From the NCBI GenBank assembly GCA_964355675.1, contig CAYHEC010000060.1, positions 1 through 12,418 on the forward strand: DNA of 12,418 nt. Direction: 5' to 3'. The DNA comes from CAMBDS01 sp964355675. Its GTDB lineage: Bacteria > Electryoneota > AABM5-125-24 > Hatepunaeales > Hatepunaeaceae. The translations under genes were made by a program, and so were the position numbers. Under the pieces are notes generated by a model. It searched no databases. It was not told where the DNA came from and worked only from the letters and a program-made list of their open reading frames with translations. Shown here one piece after another: positions 1 through 5,991 of the stretch (positions within the stretch are counted from its first letter, which is position 1; the number at the start of each line of letters is the position of its first letter).

Positions 1-104
1 CAAATCTCTACTCGAACGAATAAATCAACGAACTCTAAAAGTCCGCCCTCCAAGAAAATCACTACTTGGTTAACATTCTTATCTCGAAAATTAAAAAGGA
101 ACCT

Positions 105-1070
105 ATGCCTAACTGGCTGGAAGAATTAATGGACGATCACGGGCGCATCGAACGAGCGCTCGTCCTGATTGAACGTCAAGCCAATCGCGAAGACGACTTC
201 GATGCGCCAACTGTCTGCGCGATGTTCGAATTACTTTATGAATACGGTGAATGCTATCATAACCGCAAAGAGGAAGAAGTCCTCTTCCCTCGACTCGGCG
301 AACGCGGCATCCCCACAACCGGTGGACCTATTGCTGTGATGCTTGAGGAGCATCAGATGGAAAGCGATTACATACAAAAGCTCTTCCGGCAATCGGTGGT
401 CATCAAAGATGGGAATGCCGAGCCGACAAAAGAGTACCGCAGAGAATTGCTGGCATACATCGAGCTGACCAAGGGGCATATCTGGAAAGAGAACGATATT
501 CTCTACCCGATGGGTCGCCGAGCCCTTTCGGATCAAGATGCTGATTGGCTGGTCAAGGGATTTCGCAATCTCGATGCGAATCTTCCGTTTTTAGGCATTA
601 ATTTCGTAAACCGTTGGGAGGACTTGCTCAGCGCGGTTGAGATGGCTTCGGGAGGTAGAGTCGATCTGTTAGCGTCGCTAAAGACCGACACGATTCGTGC
701 TATACTCGATGCTTTGCCAGTCGAGGTGACCTTCGTCGATGCCGACGACACCGTCCGCTATTTCAACAAGGTCTATGAAAAGAAGGTCTTCCCGCGCACG
801 CTATCGGTTGTCGGGAGAAAAGTCCAACAATGTCATCCCTTGAGGTCGGTTCACCTCGTAAACCGGATAATTTCGGAGATGCAAGCTGGTGCTCGCGAAA
901 CCGCATCTTTCTGGATACCGTTTGGCGAGAAGCGCGAGATGTTGTTGCACATCAGCTACCACGCCGTCCGCAGTCCGGAGGGTCAATATCTCGGCTGTGT
1001 CGAAATGACTCACGATATTGCGCCTTACCGGGCACTCGAAGGCGAAGCGCGCACTCTGGCTGATTTATAG
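105..1070 (+). CDS. Hemerythrin HHE domain plus PAS domain protein (DUF438-like)
   Basis: A 321-residue cytoplasmic protein with no signal peptide or membrane segment. Residues 1-145 form a hemerythrin-like four-helix domain. Likely di-iron ligands are His12, His52, Glu56 (in HNRKEEEVLFP), His83, His125 and Glu129 (in HIWKENDILYP). Residues about 195-310 form a PAS domain whose VGRKVQQCHP...SVHLVNRI segment matches the PAS of DUF438-type proteins. In this family the hemerythrin part binds O2, NO or iron, and the PAS part may sense a ligand or redox state. No kinase, cyclase or DNA-binding output domain follows, so it may act through a partner. The ATG at 105 is preferred to the in-frame TTG at 66 because AAAGGA ends 4 bases before it and the homology starts at MPNWLEELMDDH. 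The domain calls are strong; the cellular role is inferred. Confidence 0.88.
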   Translation: MPNWLEELMDDHGRIERALVLIERQANREDDFDAPTVCAMFELLYEYGECYHNRKEEEVLFPRLGERGIPTTGGPIAVMLEEHQMESDYIQKLFRQSVVIKDGNAEPTKEYRRELLAYIELTKGHIWKENDILYPMGRRALSDQDADWLVKGFRNLDANLPFLGINFVNRWEDLLSAVEMASGGRVDLLASLKTDTIRAILDALPVEVTFVDADDTVRYFNKVYEKKVFPRTLSVVGRKVQQCHPLRSVHLVNRIISEMQAGARETASFWIPFGEKREMLLHISYHAVRSPEGQYLGCVEMTHDIAPYRALEGEARTLADL

Positions 1071-1082
1071 AACAATTCTAAC

Positions 1083-1155
1083 CACAGAGGTCACAGAGAG
1101 CACGGAGCTGATTATTGATTCTCTGTGTTCTCTCTGTTTCTCTGTGCCCTCTGTG
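1083..1155. repeat. Inverted CACAGAG-rich repeat between two genes
   Basis: The gap after the hemerythrin-PAS gene is almost filled by an inverted repeat built from CACAGAG words at about 9-bp spacing. Positions 1083-1099 pair with 1139-1155 with a single mismatch (T1091/C1147), giving a 17-position stem with a loop of about 40 nt. Similar CACAGAGG-type intergenic repeats are widespread in environmental bacterial genomes. No T-run follows the stem, so it is not a standard intrinsic terminator, although the transcript could fold. Confidence 0.7.
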
Positions 1156-1171
1156 TTAAATTGAGTCACCA

Positions 1172-3904
1172 ATGATCCCTATCCTGCTCCTCTTGATTCC
1201 TCAATTCCTACTCGCCAGCACCCTCGACTCACTGCTTGCCGATAACCGCGTCCGAGCTGGAGTCAGAGCAGACGAACTCTTTGCTCCGCTCGACAAGCCC
1301 GATACTTCGATTCTTTGCGAGAATATGACACTGGACTACCGGTTTCTGCTTGCCAATATGCCCTTGAGTGACCTCGCTCTGATGACTTCGGAAGCCCTGA
1401 TCGAAAACATCCACCTTGCCCGCAAGGCCAAGCAGAGCTTTGGCTGGGGATGCAAATACCCGCAGGACTTCTTCCGCAGTTTCGTCCTACCTCATCGCGT
1501 TTCACAGGAGCCGTTCGTCCATTGGCGCAAGCAATTCCTTGAGGAAATCGGCCCTCGTGTGAAAGGTCTCTCGATGGCGGACGCTATCCTCGAAGTCAAT
1601 CACTGGAGCCACGAGAAAGCCACCTACCGTCCAACAGATGGCAGAGATCAAGATCCATTAACGACGATCCGGTCGGGCTTTGGACGTTGCGAGGAGGAGA
1701 TGATCCTGACGATCTGTGCGCTGAGGTCGGTCGGGATTCCGGCTCGGCAATGCTATACGCCTTACTGGGCGCACTCGGACGATAATCATGCATGGGTTGA
1801 GGCTTGGGCGGACGGCAAGTGGTACTATCTGGGGGCTTGCGAACCGGCGCAGGAGCTTAATCAGGCGTGGTTTTCCGGTCCGGCGCAGAGAGCGATGCTG
1901 GTGGTTTCGACGGCGTATGGGGACTATCAAAGCGTAACGCCGCTATCCTTGGCGGCAGATTCAGTACGACAGACGTTCCCGTCTGTCACCGAATCTGATT
2001 CTGAGATGACAGGCAGAAATGCCTGTCGTACTGAGCAATCAGAGCCCGTCCTTCGCCGCTACGGTCGTTCTACTCTCATCAACTCAACGGCAGTCTATGG
2101 GCCGACAAAAGAGCTTGTCGTCAAGGTCGTCGATAAAAAAGGTACGCCTGCCAAAGACGTGCGGGTGATCTTCAGCCTTTGGAACTACGGCTCGCTGATG
2201 CCGGCAACGTCGGTGATGACAGACAAGGACGGCGTGGCGAAGCTTGTTTGCGGAATCGGAGATTGGTTTGTGAGTGCCGTACAACAGGCGTCACTGCCTG
2301 TTAAGGTTGATCCCATCGAAGACGACCTCCTCTTCTGGGTGACAGGCGTCCCCAAAGCCTTGCGCACCAAAATCGCCGGGTGGTTCAAGGACGATGCGCC
2401 GCCCCTGATGGCGTTTGCTCATGTCAAAGGCGGTGAGACCGAAGTGACGCTGAAGCTCGACTCAGCGACTCCGGCGGGGTGGGTGACGGAGTTAGAATAT
2501 ACGCCCCCCCCTACCCCCCCCGCAAGCGGGGGGGGAAAGCCCATAGCAGAGGTGATCTCGGCGGAAGGAGAAGTCAGAGGAGTGACGACACCCCCCCCTA
2601 CCCCCCCCGCAAGCGAGGGGGGAAAAGCCTTGGCTGACAGTCTGTTCGGGGCGAGGCTGGCGTGGGAGGATAGCGTCAGGGAGGCGGAATTGTGGCGCAC
2701 AGCATGGTTAGGTTACTACGAGAAACACTATCGCCCAAAACGTCCCACCCGATTGGGATACTACCAGTGGCAACAAAATTTTAGACAGCGACACTATATG
2801 GATGAGTTTGAAATGGATGAGCTTAAAGGTGATTCCCCAAGTAACAACTCACCAGCCGACACCTCAAACTTAGACACTACCTGCTGGTCAACTCACTCAG
2901 AAATGTTCGACAAAGTCTATCGAGATACACTCGACTTTGTACCATACTTTCGAAAGGCTAGAGGCAATTGGCCACTGCTGCATCTCTTCTTTGCAGTCGA
3001 ATGTCCAACAAATCGGAAGCATAACTTTGATCTTGGGAGTAATGCTCACCAGATGTTCCTAAAAGCACTATCGGATAAGGACTTACTTGATTATGATATT
3101 GCTATGCTGGAGGATCATGTTCTGCAGAGATCTATCAGACAAGGAATTGAAGGATTTAGTATCCGCTCCTACCCGGTTGGACTTGACTGTAGCAGAAAGC
3201 ATGAATATGAAGAAGGCATTATTAAGACTCGCATCGACTACGAACCCTCCTTCCCATGGCGTAACGTCCTGATTAAATTTCTAAAAACCAATCCGACACT
3301 CGAAAATGAAGAACCATTGTTGACCTGGCTTCGCAAGAACATCACCGTCGAATCCTCCCCCGACCGTCTTGGCCCCCCGTTGACGCCCGCACAATGTCTT
3401 GAGTTTCGTCGCGGCACGGAGGGTGACATCGAGCGCCTCTATATCGGGTTTTGTCGGGTCAGGGGCATCCCGGCTCGCCGCAACCCGGTCACGAATCAAG
3501 TCGAAAGGTGGGAAGAGGGGACAATGGAAGATGGAAAAGGGAAAATGGAACCGGGATGGGTCACGGTTGAGGTCATTAAGAAAACTGAAAACAGAAAACT
3601 GAAAACTGAAAAGGGCCTGTTGACGGTCTCATTGCCGCCGGATTCACTTGACAACCGACAACTGACAACCGACAACCTTCTTTACATGAAGGACTGGGCG
3701 GTCGCCAAGTGGAACGGCAACGTCGCCAGCATGATGGAATTCACGTGGCACGAACCAATCGACAAGATCAGTTGGCCGCAGGAACTGCCGGAGGGGTGGT
3801 ACCTGCTTTCGTCAGGAAAACGACGGGATGACGGGTCGGCGGCGGTATTGCTGAAGTGGTTTGAGGTGAAAGGGGATGTGAAATTGGAACTTAGAGTTAA
3901 GTGA
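1172..3904 (+). CDS. Secreted transglutaminase-like protein with in-frame repeat insertions
   Basis: A 910-residue protein with an N-terminal signal sequence (MIPILLLLIPQFLLAS), so probably exported. Residues about 135-250 are a transglutaminase-like (papain-fold) core: Cys173 in GFGRC, His206 in DNHAWVEAW, and Glu224 in GACEP where Asp is usual. Residues about 305-375 resemble a carboxypeptidase-regulatory/Ig-like domain (VVDKKGTPAKDVRV). Residues about 735-800 look like a second, degenerate transglutaminase unit, repeating the GIPAR motif at 765-769 but with Glu750 where the catalytic Cys should be. Family members are proposed to act as peptidases or crosslinking enzymes; the substrate is unknown. 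The frame runs through a REP-like pair (residues 264-288), a single REP (370-377), two C/G hairpins (445-456, 474-486) and three heptad arrays (780-836), all kept open. The ATG at 1172 is chosen for the signal peptide; no clear ribosome binding site precedes it. Confidence 0.82.
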   Translation: MIPILLLLIPQFLLASTLDSLLADNRVRAGVRADELFAPLDKPDTSILCENMTLDYRFLLANMPLSDLALMTSEALIENIHLARKAKQSFGWGCKYPQDFFRSFVLPHRVSQEPFVHWRKQFLEEIGPRVKGLSMADAILEVNHWSHEKATYRPTDGRDQDPLTTIRSGFGRCEEEMILTICALRSVGIPARQCYTPYWAHSDDNHAWVEAWADGKWYYLGACEPAQELNQAWFSGPAQRAMLVVSTAYGDYQSVTPLSLAADSVRQTFPSVTESDSEMTGRNACRTEQSEPVLRRYGRSTLINSTAVYGPTKELVVKVVDKKGTPAKDVRVIFSLWNYGSLMPATSVMTDKDGVAKLVCGIGDWFVSAVQQASLPVKVDPIEDDLLFWVTGVPKALRTKIAGWFKDDAPPLMAFAHVKGGETEVTLKLDSATPAGWVTELEYTPPPTPPASGGGKPIAEVISAEGEVRGVTTPPPTPPASEGGKALADSLFGARLAWEDSVREAELWRTAWLGYYEKHYRPKRPTRLGYYQWQQNFRQRHYMDEFEMDELKGDSPSNNSPADTSNLDTTCWSTHSEMFDKVYRDTLDFVPYFRKARGNWPLLHLFFAVECPTNRKHNFDLGSNAHQMFLKALSDKDLLDYDIAMLEDHVLQRSIRQGIEGFSIRSYPVGLDCSRKHEYEEGIIKTRIDYEPSFPWRNVLIKFLKTNPTLENEEPLLTWLRKNITVESSPDRLGPPLTPAQCLEFRRGTEGDIERLYIGFCRVRGIPARRNPVTNQVERWEEGTMEDGKGKMEPGWVTVEVIKKTENRKLKTEKGLLTVSLPPDSLDNRQLTTDNLLYMKDWAVAKWNGNVASMMEFTWHEPIDKISWPQELPEGWYLLSSGKRRDDGSAAVLLKWFEVKGDVKLELRVK
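1961..2034. repeat. In-frame inverted pair of REP-like hairpins (GTAC foot)
   Basis: Two hairpins face each other inside the transglutaminase gene. The first has foot GTAC (1964-1967), stem GACAGACG (1968-1975), loop TTCC and the complementary arm at 1980-1987. The second, read on the minus strand, has foot GTAC (2028-2031), stem GACAGGCA, loop TTTC and its other arm at 2008-2015. The outermost 7 bases, TCAGTAC and GTACTGA, are perfectly inverted. Such a pair of inverted REPs is the REPIN arrangement. It is translated as about 25 polar residues in the linker after the catalytic domain. Confidence 0.8.
2279..2302 (+). repeat. Single in-frame REP-like hairpin, same family as the 1961-2034 pair
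   Basis: Foot GTAC (2279-2282) is followed by AACAGGC (2283-2289), a short loop, and GCCTGTT (2296-2302). G2290 and T2295 can wobble-pair, leaving a TCAC loop. The stem matches the 1961-2034 copies except for paired changes that keep base pairing. It encodes VQQASLPV at residues 370-377, at the end of the Ig-like domain. Confidence 0.65.
2504..2539 (+). repeat. C-run/G-run hairpin repeat, copy 1, in frame
   Basis: Eight C, TA, eight C, GCAAGC, then eight G. Positions 2514-2523 pair perfectly with 2526-2535 around an AA loop. It matches a broadly distributed bacterial repeat form with C-rich arms around GCAAGC. It encodes TPPPTPPASGGGK at about residues 444-456 of the transglutaminase-like protein. 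The C-runs are prone to slippage or sequencing error, but the frame stays open on both sides. Confidence 0.8.
2591..2627 (+). repeat. C-run/G-run hairpin repeat, copy 2, in frame
   Basis: Direct copy of the element at 2504, offset by exactly 87 bases (29 codons), so both are read in the same frame and encode nearly identical TPPPTPPAS(G/E)GGK peptides. Arms 2601-2610 and 2613-2622 pair with one C/A mismatch at 2607/2616. The 50-base spacer between copies is ordinary coding sequence. Confidence 0.8.
3510..3558 (+). repeat. Degenerate 7-bp tandem repeat (ATGGAAA-like), in frame
   Basis: Seven consecutive 7-base units close to ATGGAAA or AGGGAAA, with variants GGGAAGA, GGGGACA and CGGGATG at the edges. 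Because 7 is not a multiple of 3, each unit is read in a shifting frame, giving EEGTMEDGKGKMEPG (about residues 781-795) in the degenerate second transglutaminase unit. Confidence 0.7.
3580..3614 (+). repeat. 7-bp tandem repeat (GAAAACT), five units, in frame
   Basis: Units are GAAAACT, GAAAACA, GAAAACT, GAAAACT and GAAAAGG. They encode KKTENRKLKTEKG, a basic, low-complexity stretch at residues 803-815 of the transglutaminase-like protein. Confidence 0.85.
3650..3677 (+). repeat. 7-bp tandem repeat (GACAACC), four units, in frame
   Basis: Units are GACAACC, GACAACT, GACAACC and GACAACC, encoding DNRQLTTDN at residues 827-835. With the GAAAACT array 35 bases upstream, the two arrays hold nine units, 63 bases or 21 codons in total. 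Confidence 0.85.
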
Positions 3905-3917
3905 AGGCAGGACAATT

Positions 3918-4017
3918 GATTAAGAGCATGAGCACTCTGTCGCCATACAGCCGATTAGACCGCAGGATGGGGACATCCTGCGGCAATCTAAGGGACAGCA
4001 CAACGGATTAAGAGCAT
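3918..4017. repeat. 12-bp direct repeat bracketing a palindrome
   Basis: GATTAAGAGCAT occurs at 3918-3929 and again at 4006-4017 in the gap between the convergent transglutaminase and Mur ligase genes. The copies flank the hairpin at 3960-3983. They could be relics of a duplicated unit or target duplication; nothing between them encodes a protein. Confidence 0.55.
3960..3983. repeat. REP-like hairpin of the GCCGCAGG(A/G)TG family
   Basis: CCGCAGGATG (3960-3969), loop GGGA, CATCCTGCGG (3974-3983): a perfect 10-bp stem. On the minus strand it reads GATTGCCGCAGGATG, matching related hairpins at 10807 and 12317. It sits between convergent genes and may protect mRNA ends, but no T-run makes it a clear terminator. 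Confidence 0.75.
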
Positions 4018-4022
4018 ATATT

Positions 4023-4046
4023 GGCGGGTGCGGAGCCCCGCCGTAC
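4023..4046 (-). repeat. REP-like hairpin with GTAC foot
   Basis: On the minus strand: foot GTAC (4043-4046), stem GGCGGG (4037-4042), loop of 8 bases, and CCCGCC (4023-4028). The order of foot, stem and loop matches the GTAC elements elsewhere in the window, though the stem is GC-rich and unrelated in sequence. Confidence 0.6.
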
Positions 4047-4093
4047 CGTATAAGACGCGACGCCGGTTCGCCTTCTTTGCGCCGGGCGCTTCC

Positions 4094-5782
4094 TCACATC
4101 CCTGCATACTGATCCGGTAAGTCGTTCTCCAACAGCATCGTATCACCGGGTTTTATGTATGTCTTCAGCCTCTCCAGTCCCTCATTAAGCGTCGCCACAA
4201 CCCAAATGCTCTCGGCAGGAAATCTCTCCGATAATAACCCCGCCCGTATCGGTTCGATTCGCTTCACGCCAACCAGAATAGCCAGATCGCAAGCCTTTGC
4301 CGCCTGTCTGCCAAAGGTGCGGTTGGCTTCCTCCTCAAGCTCCCCCAACTCAATCATTCCCGGAGTTACCAGAATCCGTCTGCCGCCAGTAGCCAGACCA
4401 AGGACCTCCAACGCTCCGGCAGAGCCTACCGGATTGGAGTTATAGGCGTCGTCGATAACGGTAACTCCACCCTCTCCAGTGCGTGGTTCAAGGCGATGCC
4501 GGACGTGAGGCATGCTGGCAAGGACACGAGCAATGCCTTGCCTCGAAACACCCAACCTGTCTGCCATTGCCGCCGCGGCGACCGCATTGGAAATTGCCGC
4601 ACGTCCAAGCAGGGTCAAGTGGACGGGGACAGCTTCGCCATCAGGGAAAGTCAGATCAAAATGAGAACCGGTGGGTGTGATATGGATATTAGATGCGATT
4701 ACTGATTTCTGATTTCTGATTTCTGAACCGACTGCTTCCGCGAACTCTAAATTCTCAACCCTAAATTCTAAATTCTCGCCCTTCCTCTCTGCGCCGATCT
4801 CCCGGCAGAGCAGATCGTCGCCATTCAATACCGCTACACCATCCGGCGGCAATGCTCGGATAAGCTCGCCCTTGGCGCGCTGGATAGCCTTTTGCGATCC
4901 AAATCGCTCGAGATGCTGAACTCCAATCGTCGTAATAATCCCGTGCATCGGGTGAGTCAGGTCGCAGAGTTTTGTAATCGACCCCTCGCGGTAGGCTCCC
5001 ATTTCGACGACAAATGCTTCATGGTAGGGGCGGAGTCCCTCTCTGATCGCACGGGTGACTCCCATCAATGTGTTGTAGCTTCCCGGCGGTCGGAAGACGT
5101 TGTAACGGTCGGCGAGCATTGCCGCGAGTAACTCTTTGGTGCTGGTTTTACCGTAAGAACCGGTGACGCCAATAATGAGCGGACGAACTTCGCCGAGTAT
5201 CCGCCTCGCATCAGCAAGGTATCCCTTCTGTGCCATCATCTCTTGCGGCATCAAAACGAGGACAGCCAAGGCGAGCCAGCCCCCGGTCAAGGCGGTCGAG
5301 ATGTACATCGAGCCGACGATGGCAAGTCCGAACCATTCGTCGGGGAATATTTCGCCAAGGGCTTTCAGTCCTATCAAACTGAAAACGACCCCAAAGACGA
5401 AGATTCTTCGTGCTCGAGGCGTGAACACAAGCTTCTTTTTGGCTTTTTTCTCAAGCCGAAGTATCCGCCAGCCTTCAAGAAGCGCTCCGACGCCCCATAG
5501 CCCGGCTCCCAATGATTGCAACACCCAGGCACGCCCGGTATCAGTTCCGGATGTCGTAACGGCGAACGCTACCACGATCAATCCGACACAGCCTGCGTGG
5601 AAGAGAATCGAAAACCAGCGCCTTCCTGCAAATGCAAACATTCTAAACGGGGAATAATCTTCAAGCTGAAGCCAGTGAAGGTGCTGGCGGAGTCGCATGA
5701 CCATCAGGAATAGCCAGCCAACGCCGGCTGACGCAATGGCAAAGATAGTCCAGAGGGGGATTTGGTTTATAAGTTCGCGCAT
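4094..5782 (-). CDS. Membrane-anchored Mur ligase related to MurF
   Basis: A 562-residue protein. Residues 1-195 are mostly hydrophobic, with about five likely membrane segments (near 10-30, 57-77, 85-102, 127-147 and 153-180) and basic loops such as LEKKAKKK. The Mur ligase core starts at about 200: P-loop GVTGSYGKTST (Lys212), EMGAYREGSI at 260-269, and DDAYNSNP at 444-451. These match the MurF branch, which adds D-Ala-D-Ala to UDP-MurNAc-tripeptide using ATP. The usual N-terminal UDP-binding domain of MurF is absent, its place taken by the membrane region, so the true acceptor may differ or be lipid-linked. Residues 336-361 come from 7-bp repeats lying in a loop just before NIHITPTGSHF, where MurF length varies. 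The ATG at 5780-5782 gives the full first membrane segment; no ribosome binding site is obvious. Confidence 0.8.
   Translation of the reverse strand: MRELINQIPLWTIFAIASAGVGWLFLMVMRLRQHLHWLQLEDYSPFRMFAFAGRRWFSILFHAGCVGLIVVAFAVTTSGTDTGRAWVLQSLGAGLWGVGALLEGWRILRLEKKAKKKLVFTPRARRIFVFGVVFSLIGLKALGEIFPDEWFGLAIVGSMYISTALTGGWLALAVLVLMPQEMMAQKGYLADARRILGEVRPLIIGVTGSYGKTSTKELLAAMLADRYNVFRPPGSYNTLMGVTRAIREGLRPYHEAFVVEMGAYREGSITKLCDLTHPMHGIITTIGVQHLERFGSQKAIQRAKGELIRALPPDGVAVLNGDDLLCREIGAERKGENLEFRVENLEFAEAVGSEIRNQKSVIASNIHITPTGSHFDLTFPDGEAVPVHLTLLGRAAISNAVAAAAMADRLGVSRQGIARVLASMPHVRHRLEPRTGEGGVTVIDDAYNSNPVGSAGALEVLGLATGGRRILVTPGMIELGELEEEANRTFGRQAAKACDLAILVGVKRIEPIRAGLLSERFPAESIWVVATLNEGLERLKTYIKPGDTMLLENDLPDQYAGM
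4701..4728 (-). repeat. 7-bp tandem repeat (AATCAGA on the coding strand), four units, in frame
   Basis: On the plus strand: ACTGATT, TCTGATT, TCTGATT, TCTGAAC. On the coding strand this encodes SEIRNQKSV at about residues 353-361 of the Mur ligase. It lies 12 bases from a second array at 4741-4775. Confidence 0.85.
4741..4775 (-). repeat. 7-bp tandem repeat (GAATTTA on the coding strand), five units, in frame
   Basis: On the plus strand: CGAACTC, TAAATTC, TCAACCC, TAAATTC, TAAATTC. It encodes ENLEFRVENLEFA at residues 336-348, where the repeated ENLEF shows the period. Together with the adjacent array it totals nine units (63 bases), the same count as the two nearest arrays in the transglutaminase gene. 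Confidence 0.85.
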
Positions 5783-5800
5783 AGACTCTAAGTTAGTGAA

Positions 5801-5829
5801 CTAATAACGACAGAGCAAGAGCATGGCAA
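5801..5829 (-). promoter_or_regulatory. Candidate promoter for the Mur ligase gene
   Basis: On the minus strand, TTGCCA (5824-5829) and TATTAG (5801-5806) are separated by 17 bases, matching 5 of 6 and 4 of 6 positions of a sigma-70-type promoter. The -10 box ends 18 bases before the ATG, implying a very short leader. Confidence 0.35.
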
Positions 5830-5903
5830 GTTGGTAATAAATGTCACAAACTCTTAATGCCGCTATAGTATCTTTTGGGAGAAGGTTGAATTCGGAGCAG
5901 TTT

Positions 5904-5932
5904 TTGCTTACATTTATCGGTTAGGTTAAATT
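5904..5932 (+). promoter_or_regulatory. Candidate promoter for ppdK
   Basis: TTGCTT (5904-5909), 17 bases, then TAAATT (5927-5932), each matching 4 of 6 consensus positions, in the AT-rich divergent gap. The leader to the ATG at 5992 would be about 50 bases. Moderate match only; no operator or riboswitch is recognisable. Confidence 0.3.
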
Positions 5933-5991
5933 CGATTCAAACATCGCACAAAAATATCACTGATAACAAGCTATCCCAAACGGAATCTTTA

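Noticed and set aside
3580..3677. Frameshifted pseudogene caused by tandem repeats
   Set aside because: The frame stays open for 75 further codons after the last array, with a plausible ordered C-terminus, so the gene appears intact.
3918..4017. Insertion sequence bounded by the 12-bp direct repeats
   Set aside because: The 76 bases between them hold only one hairpin and no transposase or terminal inverted repeats.
5163..5657. 164-residue open frame on the plus strand
   Set aside because: It is antisense to the membrane region and P-loop of the Mur ligase and shows no domain or start signal.
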